A stretch of DNA of 64,000 nt from Kitasatospora atroaurantiaca (GTDB lineage Bacteria; Actinomycetota; Actinomycetes; Streptomycetales; Streptomycetaceae): the NCBI RefSeq assembly GCF_007828955.1, contig NZ_VIVR01000001.1, positions 558,001 through 622,000 on the forward strand. The letters run 5' to 3'. The notes beneath the pieces are model-generated. The model saw nothing but the letters and a program-made list of their open reading frames with translations, had not been told where the DNA came from and searched no databases. Numbering within the stretch: the first letter of the stretch is position 1; the number at the start of each line of letters is the position of its first letter. Below, piece by piece: positions 40,254 to 51,673 of this stretch. Both the position numbers and the translations under genes were made by a program.

Positions 40254-41042
40254 TCAGTACCAGTGATGGGTCTGCCAGAACGCCCAGGCGGCGTTGGGAC
40301 TGCCGTAGCGGCTGTTCATGTAGTCCAGCGCCCACTTGATCTGGGTCACCGGGTTGTCGCGCCAGTCCGAGCCGGTCGAGGCCATCTTGGAGCCCGGCAG
40401 CGCCTGGGCCAGGCCGTAGGCGCCCGAGGACGGGTTGGTGGCGTGAACGTTCCAGCCGCTCTCGTGGCTGATGATCTGGCTGAACGAGGCGAACTGGTCG
40501 GCCGGAACGACGGAGGCAGCAAGGGCCTGGATCGAACCGGCGGAATAGCTGATCTGGGCGGCGGGCCTCGACGTCGGCACAGCGGGCTTCGCGGCAGGCG
40601 CTGCCGGGGCCGCCGGCTTCGCAGACGCCGGCGTGGCCGTGGCCGGAGCGGCTGCGGAGAGCACCAGCTTCTGACCCGGGAAGATCAGGTCGGGCCCCTT
40701 GGTCAGGGTGCTCCTGTTCAGCTCGTAGAGCTTCTGCCAGCCACCCTGCACGTGGTGGCCGACAGCGATCCTGGACAGGCAGTCACCGCTGGCCACGGTG
40801 TACGTCGCGGGAGCAGCCGCCTGCAGCGCAACCGGAGCGGTCTCCTGGGCCTGCGCCACGACAGGGGCGGGGGCGGCGGTCTGAACACTGGTGGCACGGG
40901 CGGGGGCCAGGGCGTGCGCGCTGGCGGCACCGGTGGCGATGACCGGCAGGGTGGCCCCCACACCGGTCACGGTGGCCGCGGCGACAAGGCGTTTGGCAGA
41001 GGTCTGACGGGGACGGCGATGACGACCGGTTCCGGACAGCAT
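40254..41042 (-). CDS. Secreted LysM and transglycosylase-like cell-wall hydrolase
   Basis: A 262-residue protein from ATG 41042, with a GGAGAGGAA element upstream. A long signal region (~1-45, GATLPVIATGAASA-HA) is followed by a LysM domain (YTVASGDCLSRIAVGHHV ... LIFPGQKLVL, ~95-145), an Ala/Pro linker, and a C-terminal lysozyme-like fold (SHESGWNVHATNPSSGAYGL, DWRDNPVTQIKWALDYMNSRYG, ending FWQTHHWY). The Glu of SHESGW is the candidate catalytic acid. It resembles Streptomyces peptidoglycan hydrolases related to resuscitation factors. Expression is very probably controlled by the c-di-AMP riboswitch just upstream. Confidence 0.92.
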   Translation of the reverse strand: MLSGTGRHRRPRQTSAKRLVAAATVTGVGATLPVIATGAASAHALAPARATSVQTAAPAPVVAQAQETAPVALQAAAPATYTVASGDCLSRIAVGHHVQGGWQKLYELNRSTLTKGPDLIFPGQKLVLSAAAPATATPASAKPAAPAAPAAKPAVPTSRPAAQISYSAGSIQALAASVVPADQFASFSQIISHESGWNVHATNPSSGAYGLAQALPGSKMASTGSDWRDNPVTQIKWALDYMNSRYGSPNAAWAFWQTHHWY

Positions 41043-41062
41043 GAAGGAGTATTCCTCTCCCA

Positions 41063-41240
41063 CGCCTACGAGGTGAGCTGTCGGGTTCGGGCTGGAGTTG
41101 CCCGGCCGCGCGGAGGCACGGCTTCACCCCTAGCCGCGAAGGCGCTGGGCGCGCTTGCGGCGACTTACCTGGGTCCCCCGCTCCTACCGTGGTGCGTTCT
41201 GTTGCGTCCAGACCTCTCCGGCGGCAGGACTCGGCGTTCC
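41063..41240 (-). ncRNA. ydaO/yuaA-type c-di-AMP riboswitch
   Basis: Read on the minus strand, the leader contains the conserved aptamer blocks in order: GCCGAGTCCTGCCG at the 5' side, GGAGCGGGGGACCCAGGTAA, then GGGGTGAAGCCG, CCGGGCAACTCCAGCCCGAA, and the 3' block CCCGACAGCTCACCTCGTAG. It ends 20 bp before the ATG of the LysM hydrolase. In actinobacteria this class binds c-di-AMP and turns off cell-wall hydrolase genes (established). The assignment is by consensus recognition, not by computation. Confidence 0.92.
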
Positions 41241-41632
41241 GGAGAAGTTGATTCCGCTTCTGGGCGGATGCCGGTGACCCTAGGCAGATGCGCGCTCGAA
41301 TCACAACCCCGGGCCACCAGAGACACGCAAAACGCGCCACCTATGTCCCCTTTTGGCACGATCTACGCATGTCGTTGATCGCTTGGAGCCATATCGGAGA
41401 GCCGCTGGTCGTGGCGAGGACAGCGAGGACGATAAGGGCGATCCGGCCGGGCGGGAGCTTGCGCCAGCGAGAGCGGTCTTCTTCAGGTGACCGCGGACCA
41501 GGCCGGAGGTGGTTCGGCTCCCTCACGGCGGGTCTGTTGCCGGCAGGTCGGTCTGTCGCAGCCCAGGAGTCCAGGGCCTGCCGCACCGGGGCCGATGCCT
41601 GTTGAAGTGACGGGCATGGTCGTGTCGAAAGG

Positions 41633-41669
41633 GCGCCCCGCACCTGTGCGTTCGCACGAGCGCGGGGCA
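41633..41669 (-). terminator. Hairpin downstream of xdhC
   Basis: Two stacked stems (GCCCCGC/GCGGGGC outside, GTGCG/CGCAC inside with a TT-centred loop) begin 24 bp past the xdhC stop. Confidence 0.7.
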
Positions 41670-41692
41670 CCCCTGTCGATCCGGTTGGAGAG

Positions 41693-42502
41693 TCAGCATC
41701 CTTCGGTTTCGAAGGTGCGCAGCAAATCGGCAGCGACGCTCACGGCAATTGTCGCGGGATCCTTGCCGGTGATGTCGGCCAGCCCGATCGGGGTCTTGAT
41801 CCGATCGATGGTGGCCTCGTCGTGACCGCCCTCGGTGGCGAGGCGTTTGCGGAACCGCACCCACTTGGCCGCCGACCCGATCAGCCCGATGGAGCCGAGA
41901 TGGGTTGTGCGCAAGGCGGCGTCGCACAGAGCGGCGTCCTCGGCGTGATCATGGGTCATGATCAGGATGTGGGTGCCGCGCGGCAACTCCGCCAGCACCT
42001 CCTCGGGCAGCAGCGGCGTGTGATGCACGGTCACCTGCGCCACCGCGTCTGCCAGCACGTCGAGCCGCTCCTCGGTGAGGATGTCGGAGCGGGTGTCGAT
42101 CAGATGGAGGTCGAGGTCCTGACGTGCCAGGATGCGCGCCAGTTCCAGCCCGACGTGCCCGACGCCGAAGATTGCCACCGCTCGTACCGCCGGCAGCGGT
42201 TCGAGCAGCACCGAGACCATGCCGCCGCAGCACTGCACGCCATGCTGGTTGACCACCTTGTCGTTCAGGGCGAAATCAATCAGCTCCGGCTCAGGCTTGG
42301 ACGCGGCGATCATCTCCCGCGCCCGGTCGATCGCGACGGCCTCGACATTGCCGCCACCGATCGAGCCCCACGTCTCGGTCTGCCCCACAACGAGTTTCGC
42401 ACCGGCGTCGCGCGGCGCATGGCCGCGCACGGTCGCGACGGTCACCAGCACGCCGGACTCCCGGCGTGCTCGCAACCGTGCCACCGCGGCGACCCACGTC
42501 AT
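41693..42502 (-). CDS. xdhC: XdhC-family molybdenum cofactor insertion/sulfuration factor
   Basis: A 269-residue cytosolic protein. The N-terminal XdhC/CoxI domain has VTVATVRGHAPRDAGAKLVV and GSIGGGNVE. QCCGGMVSVLLEPLP (~100) carries the conserved Cys pair. A C-terminal Rossmann-type domain has AIFGVGHVGLELA (~115) and HLGSIGLIGSAAKW (~210). The protein delivers sulfurated molybdopterin cofactor to the xanthine dehydrogenase large subunit. It is third in the xdhABC operon; ATG 42502 follows the xdhB stop by one base, and an overlapping GTG at 42511 is also possible. Confidence 0.92.
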   Translation of the reverse strand: MTWVAAVARLRARRESGVLVTVATVRGHAPRDAGAKLVVGQTETWGSIGGGNVEAVAIDRAREMIAASKPEPELIDFALNDKVVNQHGVQCCGGMVSVLLEPLPAVRAVAIFGVGHVGLELARILARQDLDLHLIDTRSDILTEERLDVLADAVAQVTVHHTPLLPEEVLAELPRGTHILIMTHDHAEDAALCDAALRTTHLGSIGLIGSAAKWVRFRKRLATEGGHDEATIDRIKTPIGLADITGKDPATIAVSVAADLLRTFETEGC

Positions 42503-42503
42503 G

Positions 42504-44941
<2,438 letters not shown>

Positions 44942-44945
<4 letters not shown>

Positions 44946-46405
44946 GACGACACCGCCTCGGTGGTTTGCGCGTGCAGCTTCAGCAGGCTCTGGCCGAGCA
45001 TCGCGGATCGGTAGTCGGCGCTGGCGCGGTGATCGTTCATCGGCGTGCCCTCGGCCTGCAGCACAGGGGCTGCGGCCTCGACAGTCTCCGCCACCCACGG
45101 CCTGCCCTCCAGAGCCGCTTCGGTGGTGAGCGCGCGGATCGGGGTGGCAGCCACGCCGCCCAGGCCGATGCGTGCCTTGCGGACGATCCCGTCCTCGATG
45201 TCGAGCACGAAAGCGACTGCCACGCTGGAGATGTCGTCGAAGCGCCGCTTGGCGATCTTGTGGAAGGCCGTGATCGGCGACAGCGGCAGCGGGATGCGCA
45301 CCGCGCGGATCAGCTCGCCGGGACGGCGCACGCTCTGCCGGTAACCGGTGAAGTAGTCCGCCAGCGGGACCTCGCGCTGACCGTCGGCGTCGGCGAGCAC
45401 CACCGATGCCTCCAGCGCGAGCAGCACCGGCGGGCTGTCACCGATGGGCGAGCCGGTACCCAGGTTGCCGCCGAGAGTCGCAGTGTTGCGGATGAGCCGG
45501 GATGCGAACTGCGGGAACAGCTCTGCCAGCAGCGGGATGCCGCCGTCGAGGCGGCGCTCGATCTCGGTGAGCGTCAGCGCCGCCCCGATCTCGATGTGGT
45601 CGGATTCGACTCGCAGTTCCCGCAGTTCGGACAGCCGATCGATGGCGACCACGCAATCCGCCCGGCGGGAACGGATATTCACCTCCACACCCCAATCAGT
45701 GGAGCCGGCGACCACCACCGCGTCGGGCCGCTCGCGCAGCAGCTGCAGCGTTTCGGCCAGGGTGCTCTTCCGCAGGAACACGCTGTCGTTCTGGACGTAT
45801 TCGGTGGCAACCGGTGCCGGCGGGGACTGCTCGCGACGCTGTGCCAGCGGGTCCTCGTCGGTGGGCATACCGACCGCGAACGCGGCATCGCGAATCGGGC
45901 GATAGCCGGTGCAGCGGCACAGGTTTCCGCTCAGCGCGTGCAGATCGAAACCGTTCGGACCCTGCTCGTGGTCGGTGCTGTCGGCCGAGTCCGCGTGCGC
46001 GCAGCGGTCGGGTCGGTAGTACTCGGCAGCCATGCTGCAGACGAATCCCGGTGTGCAGTAACCGCATTGGGAGCCGCCGCGGACCGCCATCTCCTCCTGC
46101 ACCGGGTGCAGGGTCGGCGGCATGCCGGGTTCACCGGCGGTGGCCAGACCTTCGGAGGTGATGATCTCCTGACCGTCGAGCGCCGCGACCGGGACCAGGC
46201 AGGCGTTGACCGCCACCCAGTCGGTGGGCTTGTTCACCCCGGGACGGGCCACCAGGACCGAACAGGCGCCGCATTCACCCTCGGCGCAGCCCTCCTTGGT
46301 GCCGGTGAGGCCACGCTCGCGCAGAAAATCCAGCACTGTGGTGTGGGGCGCAGCCGGTGAAATCGGTGCTTCTTTCCCGTTGACCGTGATCCGCGCCGCT
46401 ACCAT
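44942..46405 (-). CDS. xdhA: Xanthine dehydrogenase FeS/FAD subunit
   Basis: A 487-residue small subunit from ATG 46405. The N-terminal plant-type [2Fe-2S] domain has CAEGECGACSVLV (~41-53). The second cluster domain has GSQCGYCTPGFVCSM (~113) and LSGNLCRCTGYRPI (~153). The FAD domain begins near 195 (VVVAGSTDWGVEVN) and includes TLGGNLGTGSPIGDSPPVL (~300), where FAD is bound. It passes electrons from the molybdenum centre to NAD+. First gene of xdhABC for purine breakdown; a tandem 53-bp repeat lies ~80 bp upstream and may hold regulator sites. Confidence 0.95.
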
Positions 46406-46482
46406 GACAAGCCTTCGTTCCGGTGGACGATCGGTCGATTCATCATCTTCGCCAATTTCAGGCAGCTTTCTGTATTCAGACT

Positions 46483-46588
46483 CGCCACGTGAGAGGAGCG
46501 GGCGCAGAATGGCACGCCACAGCGACATGGCGGGACGTCACGTGAGAGGAGCGGGCGCAACGCGGCACGCCACAGCGACGTTCCGGGA
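46483..46588. repeat. Two tandem 53-bp repeats upstream of xdhA
   Basis: Units 46483-46535 and 46536-46588 share CACGTGAGAGGAGCGGGCGC and GGCACGCCACAGCGAC and differ mainly in the spacers. Placed 78-183 bp before the xdhA start, they are good candidates for a duplicated promoter or operator. Confidence 0.75.
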
Positions 46589-47091
46589 GGTTGCGACGGG
46601 AAGCCCGGAATGTGCCACGCACGGGCACATCAGAAACGGCGTGCTCAGCAGCCGTGCGCGATCCGACCCGGAACCCAGACCGTGCGGCGGGCGAGGCGAC
46701 CGAGATCAGAGCTGGTGTACATCCGCTGGTCGCCTCCTTTCGGCAGTTAGGGGTCGGCTTCTACCGCAAATTAGTGGCTGGGGCCACAGAGGTCAAGAGG
46801 TTGACCTCGGTCGATCATCCAGGGGCGTACAGGGCCACGGTGTGATCACATCGAGAGTGCTCGTACCCCGCATCGGCCCACGCTTGGGATCGTGACGTTC
46901 CGTCCGGTCCACCGATTCGGCTGCCTCTTGGTCGGCTGACTGCGGCTGCTGGCGCAGTCCTCCGCAGCCAAGGATGTGTAGACACTGGTGCTCCGGCCCC
47001 GCTCGCGGCCGGCGCGCTCGGCGGATGCCCGTGCGCGGTCAACTGCCCGGCGCCGCCTGCCCCCACCGGCACCCCGGGCACACCCTGAACC
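46589..47091. other. Region between xdhA promoter and the esterase gene
   Basis: About 500 bp, locally AT-richer around 46740-46800. No gene supported. Confidence 0.4.
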
Positions 47092-48144
47092 TCAGCCCGC
47101 TGCCAGCGCCAACCGCAGCGCACCGGCCGCCTCCGCCGTTGCCTCGCGGAAACGGCGGCCGATACCCAGGAAGTTGATGTACCCGTGGATGAGGTCCGGC
47201 TGGCGGCTGAGCGCGACCACCACCCCCGAGTCCGCCAGCCGCCGGGCGTACGCCTCGCCCTCGTCGCGCAGCGGGTCGAAGCCGGCCGTCGCGATGTACG
47301 CGGGCGGCAGGCCGGCGAGGTCGGCGGCGAGCAGCGGCGAGAGCCGGGGATCGGTGCGGTCCACGCCCTCGGGCGCATAGTGGTCGGCGAACCAATCCAT
47401 GTGCGCGCTGGTGAGGAAGAACCCGTCGGCGAACAGCTCACGCGAGCGCCGGCGCCTCGACGCGTCGGTGGTCGGGTAGAACAGCAGCTGGAACACCGGC
47501 GCGGGCCCACCGCGCCGGGCGGCCAGCTGGGCGGTCACGGCGGCCAGGTTGCCGCCCGCGCTGTCGCCGCCGACCGCGATCCGCGACGGATCGCTGCCAA
47601 GGTCGGCGGCCTTGGTGTGGGCGAAGTCGAAGGCGGCCAGCGCGTCGTCCACGGCCGCGGGGAAGATGTGCTCGGGGGCGAGCCGGTACTCGACCGACAG
47701 CACTCGCACGCCCGCCCGCTGGGCGAGGAACCGCGCGGTGTTGTCGTGGCTCGTCCGGGTACCGAGCACCCAGCCGCCGCCGTGGAAGAAGACCAGCAGC
47801 CCGGACGGCTCGGCGAGCCCGGCCGGCGTGTACAGGGTGGCCGACATCTCGCCGTACTCGACGGGGATGCGGATCTCCCGTGTCGCCACCGGCTCGATCG
47901 GCGCGCCGCTCACCAGATGCCGCCCCAGATCCAGCGCCGCCCGCGAGTGCGCGACCCCGCCGGGGCTGACCAGGTGCGTGCCCGAGAGCTGCTGCAAACG
48001 CAGCAGCAACTGTGCGTCCAGCGCCAGCTCCTGGCCGTCCCGCCGCACCGGCGCGCCCGCGATCAGCCTCCGCAGCGGACCGGGCATCGCGTAGGCGGCC
48101 TTAACAGCCGCCGCCTGGACCCGGACCTGGAACGGAATCGTCAT
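47092..48144 (-). CDS. HSL-type alpha/beta-hydrolase esterase
   Basis: A 350-residue cytosolic protein from ATG 48144, with AGGAGGC 5 bp upstream. The hormone-sensitive-lipase signatures are present: the oxyanion motif VFFHGGGWVLG (~123), the nucleophile elbow GGDSAGGN (~195), then DPLRDEGEAYA (catalytic Asp, ~295) and HGYINF (catalytic His, ~325). Such enzymes cleave short-chain esters or lactones. Single gene; no clear regulatory or pathway partner. Confidence 0.92.
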   Translation of the reverse strand: MTIPFQVRVQAAAVKAAYAMPGPLRRLIAGAPVRRDGQELALDAQLLLRLQQLSGTHLVSPGGVAHSRAALDLGRHLVSGAPIEPVATREIRIPVEYGEMSATLYTPAGLAEPSGLLVFFHGGGWVLGTRTSHDNTARFLAQRAGVRVLSVEYRLAPEHIFPAAVDDALAAFDFAHTKAADLGSDPSRIAVGGDSAGGNLAAVTAQLAARRGGPAPVFQLLFYPTTDASRRRRSRELFADGFFLTSAHMDWFADHYAPEGVDRTDPRLSPLLAADLAGLPPAYIATAGFDPLRDEGEAYARRLADSGVVVALSRQPDLIHGYINFLGIGRRFREATAEAAGALRLALAAG

Positions 48145-48778
48145 CGTGCCTCCTGGCGCGTCCGCCGAGCAATAGGGGTTCCCCACCGCGAACGTACCGG
48201 TTGGTAGCAACCTTGAACAGAGACTCTGCCCCCGCCCTCCTCACCTCGCGGACCTTGAGAAGCGTGCGTCCGGCCCCATCCCCGGCTGCCGGTTCGACAC
48301 GGTCAGCACGTCGATGACCTGCCGCTCGGCCCCGCATACGCCGCCGCCACCCGCTCACCCGCAGGCGGCTGTCGGGCCTCGACCGTCACCACGGGCATCT
48401 CCGGTGTCATCTCCGCAAGCACCTCGGCGACCATCTCCCGCGCGATCCGCAGACGATGCAGCCCCTCCGGGGCCAGCTCCAGCGGTCTACACCCTCCCTG
48501 GCCCAGCAGGCCGAACACGCCACCACCTCGGCCATCGGACGAACCGGGCCGCCCTGGCTCGTCCCAGGGCCAACTGGCCGACCAAGCCGGGGCCGTCCTC
48601 CCGGCCACCGAGCCAAACACCTGATTGGAAGACCCCGACTGCAGTACGGTCGTGCGCCTTCGATCGTGATGTTCGGCTCGAGCCTGCACAAGAGATCTGC
48701 GAGCACGCCGTTGGCGCCGCTTCGTGCGGCCGGGCTCTCCGTCCATTCTCATGTCACGCCAGTCAGCCGCAGGCCCAC
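48145..48778. other. Non-coding or decayed DNA upstream of the esterase
   Basis: No intact gene. A minus-strand stretch (GLHRLRIAREMVAEVLAEM near 48400-48480) looks like a protein fragment but could not be assigned. Confidence 0.4.
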
Positions 48779-48908
48779 CTACCGTGCGTGCCGCGCCTTG
48801 TGGACCGCGATCAGGTCGCGATACCAGGTGTAGGACGCCTTCGGGGTGCGGCGCTGGGAGGTGAAGTCCACGTGGACCAGGCCGAACCTTTGATGGAACC
48901 CCTCAGCC
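48779..48908 (-). pseudogene. 3' remnant of a second GH1 beta-glucosidase gene
   Basis: A continuous frame reads [20 protein letters not shown] then [18 protein letters not shown] and a stop at 48779, the intact end of a GH1 enzyme. Upstream of ~48908 the similarity ends. It differs enough from the 14482 remnant that the two are separate paralogues rather than a recent duplication. Confidence 0.8.
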
Positions 48909-49122
48909 CGTCGGACAGACTGTCATCGTATCCGTCGGTGTGGCCAGCAGAGGCCGCCCTGACGGACACGATGGTCAAGCTCGTTCCAGTAGTAACGCGC
49001 GCCTCCGTCGCTACGCATCAGTCCGCGACGAAGCGCGCGGGTTCGCGGAATCCTGGAGGAGTCTCTGGGTGAACCTGTACGAAGGTGAGGCTGCAGGTGT
49101 CGACCACGGTGCGGGTTCCGGC

Positions 49123-49152
49123 TTGACCTTCGAGTCGGGTCGAAAGTCTACC
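49123..49152 (+). promoter_or_regulatory. MerR-type promoter/operator
   Basis: TTGACC and TCTACC hexamers are separated by about 18 bp containing a dyad (CCTTCGA / TCGAAAG). This is the long-spacer layout of MerR-controlled promoters, placed 10 bp before the start of the MerR remnant. Confidence 0.65.
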
Positions 49153-49161
49153 GTCGGCGGT

Positions 49162-49287
49162 GTGACGACCTACCGAATCTCGCAGCTGGCCGAGCGGTCC
49201 GGCGTGCCGACCGCCCTGCAGCTGGAGGTGCGGGCACCCAAGTCCGCCGCCGGGATGCTGGCCGACCTCTTCGGAGCGACCCCATGA
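49162..49287 (+). pseudogene. MerR-family regulator collapsed to its two ends
   Basis: A 41-codon in-frame reading (GTG 49162). Residues 1-17 (VTTYRISQLAERSGVPT) are the start of a MerR helix-turn-helix, and residues 18-41 (LQLEVRAPKSAAGMLADLFG) are the extreme C-terminus of the longer MerR proteins found with actinobacterial mercury genes. About 200 central residues are absent. The operator upstream and the ATGA overlap with the next gene are kept. It cannot bind DNA as a normal MerR. Confidence 0.8.
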
Positions 49288-49580
49288 CCACTACCTCTCC
49301 CCGCCCGTCCCGGCCCTGGGGCGCGCTCGGCGCCGGCACGGCCGCGGTAGCCGCCTGCGCGGTGTGCTGCGCGGGCCCGGTCCTGGCCGTCCTCGGCGGC
49401 ATCGGCATCACCTCCGCGATCGGCGCGATGTGGATGCCCGCCCTCGCCGTGGCCGCCGGACTCGGCGTCCTGGTGCTCCGCCGCCGGCGCCGGACGGCGT
49501 CCTGCCGAACCGGTCCCGTGCCGGCCGACCTCGGCATGCCGTTTGTGCTGGTGCTCGCCCTATCCCGGGTGCGGGAGTAG
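49284..49580 (+). CDS. MerT-like small membrane protein
   Basis: 98 residues, with an ATG that overlaps the MerR remnant stop (ATGA). Two TM segments flank AVCCAGPVLAVLGGIG, a Cys-Cys pair in the first helix as in mercuric transporters and their relatives; the second helix (MPALAVAAGLGVLVL) ends in a basic cluster. Normal family members end near PADLGMP. Here the frame continues into the 3' end of the convergent kinase gene (21-bp overlap), so the last ~15 residues may be a rearrangement product. No MerA is nearby. Confidence 0.65.
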   Translation: MTTTSPRPSRPWGALGAGTAAVAACAVCCAGPVLAVLGGIGITSAIGAMWMPALAVAAGLGVLVLRRRRRTASCRTGPVPADLGMPFVLVLALSRVRE

Positions 49581-50846
49581 CAGGGTGAATATCGTCGGTG
49601 CGGTCTTGGCCAGGGTGAGTCTGCCGCCTGCGGTTTCGGCGAGGTCCCTGGCGAGTGCCAGGCCGATGCCGGTGCCGGGCCCGGTCGTGGTGCCTCGGTC
49701 GAAGACGGTCTTCGGGTCGAGGGTGAGAGTTCCTTCGTCGGCGATGTCGAGGGCGAGTGCGTCTCCGACTTCGCGCAGGGCCACCTCGACGGAGCCTCGG
49801 CCGTGTTTTCGGGCGTTGTCCAGGAGGATGTCGAGGATCTGCTCGGCGGCGCGGCTCGGGAGCGGGAGGATTGCGGTTCCGGGTTCGAGGGTGAACCGGA
49901 TGCGGCGGCCGTCCTGGGCGAAGGGGTCGTGCCAGCGGCGTTCGGCTCGCTCCAGGAGTTCACCAGCCGGTTGGGAGGCGGTGTGGGTGGCCGGTGCTGC
50001 CTCGGCCTTGGCCAGCCGGAGGACCTCGTCGATCGTGTGCTGGAGGTGTCGGGACTGCTCGAGGGCTTCCGCTGCTGCCGCGCGCAGGTCGGCTTCGGGG
50101 GTGGTGAGGGCCGTTTCGAGTCCGAGTTGCAGGCCGGTCAGGGGGGTGCGCAGTTGGTGGGAGGCGTTGGCGGCGTAGTCCCTTTCGTGCTGCAGCAGGC
50201 GGGCCAGGCGCTGGACCATCGCGTTGTGGCTGCCGGCCACCTGGTCGATCTCGGCGATTCCGCAGGTGGCGGCGCGGGCGGTCAGGTCGCCGTCGGCGAC
50301 GGCTTGAGAGGTCCGGGACAGGGCTTCCAGGGGGGCGGTAAGGGCGCGTGCCTGGCGGCGTGCGACGAGCAGGGCGGCGCCGAATGCGACCAGGGCTGCG
50401 CCCAGGAGGGCGAGCCAGGCCAGGAGGACGCGGTTCCACACGCCCTGACTGCCGGCCGAGGCGCGGACCACCCCGATGACGCGCTCCGCGGTGGAGACGG
50501 GAACGGCGACGACGAGCTCGTCTGCGCTGTGCCCGTGCACCACCTTCCCGCCGGCCGCGCGGCGGGTGGTGGCGTCTGCCGCGTCCGGTCCGGTGCCGGC
50601 GCGCAGGCGCATCTGCCCGTCGTACAGGCCCACGCCTCTGTCGCTCTGGGCGGGAGGCAGCTCCACCGGGTCGCCTGCGGCGAACTCCGGGCCGACACGT
50701 ACGGCGGCCTCCAGGGCGTCGCGCTCCAGTTCGCCGCGTTCGTCGGCGAAGTAGGCCGCTTTGATCACCAGGGCGAGGGGTACGGCGAGCAGGATCAGGG
50801 CTACCAGGACGGCCACCACCGCCACACGGGCCACACGCTGTCTCAT
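49560..50846 (-). CDS. Sensor histidine kinase next to the ABC operon
   Basis: A 428-residue membrane kinase from ATG 50846. TM1 (VAVVAVLVALILLAVPLALV, ~8-28), an extracellular sensor loop of ~115 residues, TM2 (LLAWLALLGAALVAFGAALLV, ~145-165), HAMP, then the dimerisation domain with His230 in ASHQLRTPLTGLQ, and an ATPase domain (ILDILLDNARKHG, GTGIGLALARDLAETAGG). It is divergent from the lipoprotein-ABC operon. Its most likely partner is the OmpR-type regulator at 55888-56625 on the far side of that operon, since no other regulator is adjacent. Confidence 0.92.
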   Translation of the reverse strand: MRQRVARVAVVAVLVALILLAVPLALVIKAAYFADERGELERDALEAAVRVGPEFAAGDPVELPPAQSDRGVGLYDGQMRLRAGTGPDAADATTRRAAGGKVVHGHSADELVVAVPVSTAERVIGVVRASAGSQGVWNRVLLAWLALLGAALVAFGAALLVARRQARALTAPLEALSRTSQAVADGDLTARAATCGIAEIDQVAGSHNAMVQRLARLLQHERDYAANASHQLRTPLTGLQLGLETALTTPEADLRAAAAEALEQSRHLQHTIDEVLRLAKAEAAPATHTASQPAGELLERAERRWHDPFAQDGRRIRFTLEPGTAILPLPSRAAEQILDILLDNARKHGRGSVEVALREVGDALALDIADEGTLTLDPKTVFDRGTTTGPGTGIGLALARDLAETAGGRLTLAKTAPTIFTLLLPHPG

Positions 50847-51004
50847 GCGCCCATGATGACTGCGTCAGGGCCGGATACGCCGGTGACCGCCGCGCGCCGC
50901 CTGGTGGTTTTGCCGTCCTCTAACCGGCAGCGGTGCGGGCGTTAACCACCTGCTGCCTAGCGTCGTGGATATGGCGGTCACCTCCACGTGAAGGGCACGC
51001 GATC

Positions 51005-51673
51005 ATGCGACGCACTCTTCTTCTTCCCGCTGCCGCCGTGGCGCTGAGCGCGGCGTTGGTGGCGGGGTGCGGCGGCGCCGGCAAGACGCCCCCGACCGGC
51101 GCCAGCGGAAATCCCCCGGGCAGCTCCGCTCCTCAGACGCCCACGCCACCGACGGCGCCCCAGTCACCGACACCTCAGACGCCGACGCCGGGGCCCACGG
51201 AGTCGAACCCCGCCGGTGACATCCCCGACACCCAGGCGTTTGTCGTCTACCAGCCTCCGGACGGCGGATTCGCGCTCAAGGTCCCGGAGGGCTGGGCCCG
51301 TCTGACCGCGGGCACGGCCATCGTTTTCACGGACAAGCTGAACCGGATCGAGATCGCATCGGCGTCCGTCCCGGCCGCGCCAACGCCCCAGTCGGTCACC
51401 TCCCAGGTGGTGCCCGCGCTCCAGAAGCAGGTGCCCAAGTTCGCCATGGGCGCAGTCACGACGGTCTCCCGGCCGGCCGGGCAAGCAGTGCTGATGACCT
51501 ATCAGGGCGACTCGGCCCCGGACCCGGTGACGGGCAAGGTGGTGCGCGATGCCTTCGAGCGTTACGCCTTTTACCACAACGGCCGTGAGGTGGACCTGAC
51601 GCTGTCCGGTCCCGTCGCTGCGGACAACAAGGACCCGTGGCGCATCGTCACCGACTCGTTCGGGTGGAAGTGA
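51005..51673 (+). CDS. Lipoprotein, first gene of the ABC transporter operon
   Basis: 222 residues. The signal peptide ends in a lipobox (SAALVAGC, Cys22). A ~50-residue Pro/Thr/Ser-rich spacer follows. The globular domain has FALKVPEGWARL, a PsbP-like or DUF-type small fold often seen in actinobacterial lipoproteins (QVVPALQKQVPKF, FYHNGREVDLTLSGP). Its TGA shares a base with the ATG of the ABC ATPase, so it is translationally coupled. It is probably an accessory or sensing component of the transporter, outside the membrane. Confidence 0.8.
   Translation: MRRTLLLPAAAVALSAALVAGCGGAGKTPPTGASGNPPGSSAPQTPTPPTAPQSPTPQTPTPGPTESNPAGDIPDTQAFVVYQPPDGGFALKVPEGWARLTAGTAIVFTDKLNRIEIASASVPAAPTPQSVTSQVVPALQKQVPKFAMGAVTTVSRPAGQAVLMTYQGDSAPDPVTGKVVRDAFERYAFYHNGREVDLTLSGPVAADNKDPWRIVTDSFGWK

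Noticed and set aside
41341..41630. Possible small membrane protein on the minus strand (PPGRIALIVLAVLATTSG segment)
   Set aside because: One TM-like stretch but no ribosome site, no family similarity and incoherent N-terminus; could be a remnant but not supported.
46483..46588. Possible CRISPR-like repeat
   Set aside because: Only two adjoining units with no spacers, directly before xdhA; better explained as a duplicated regulatory segment.
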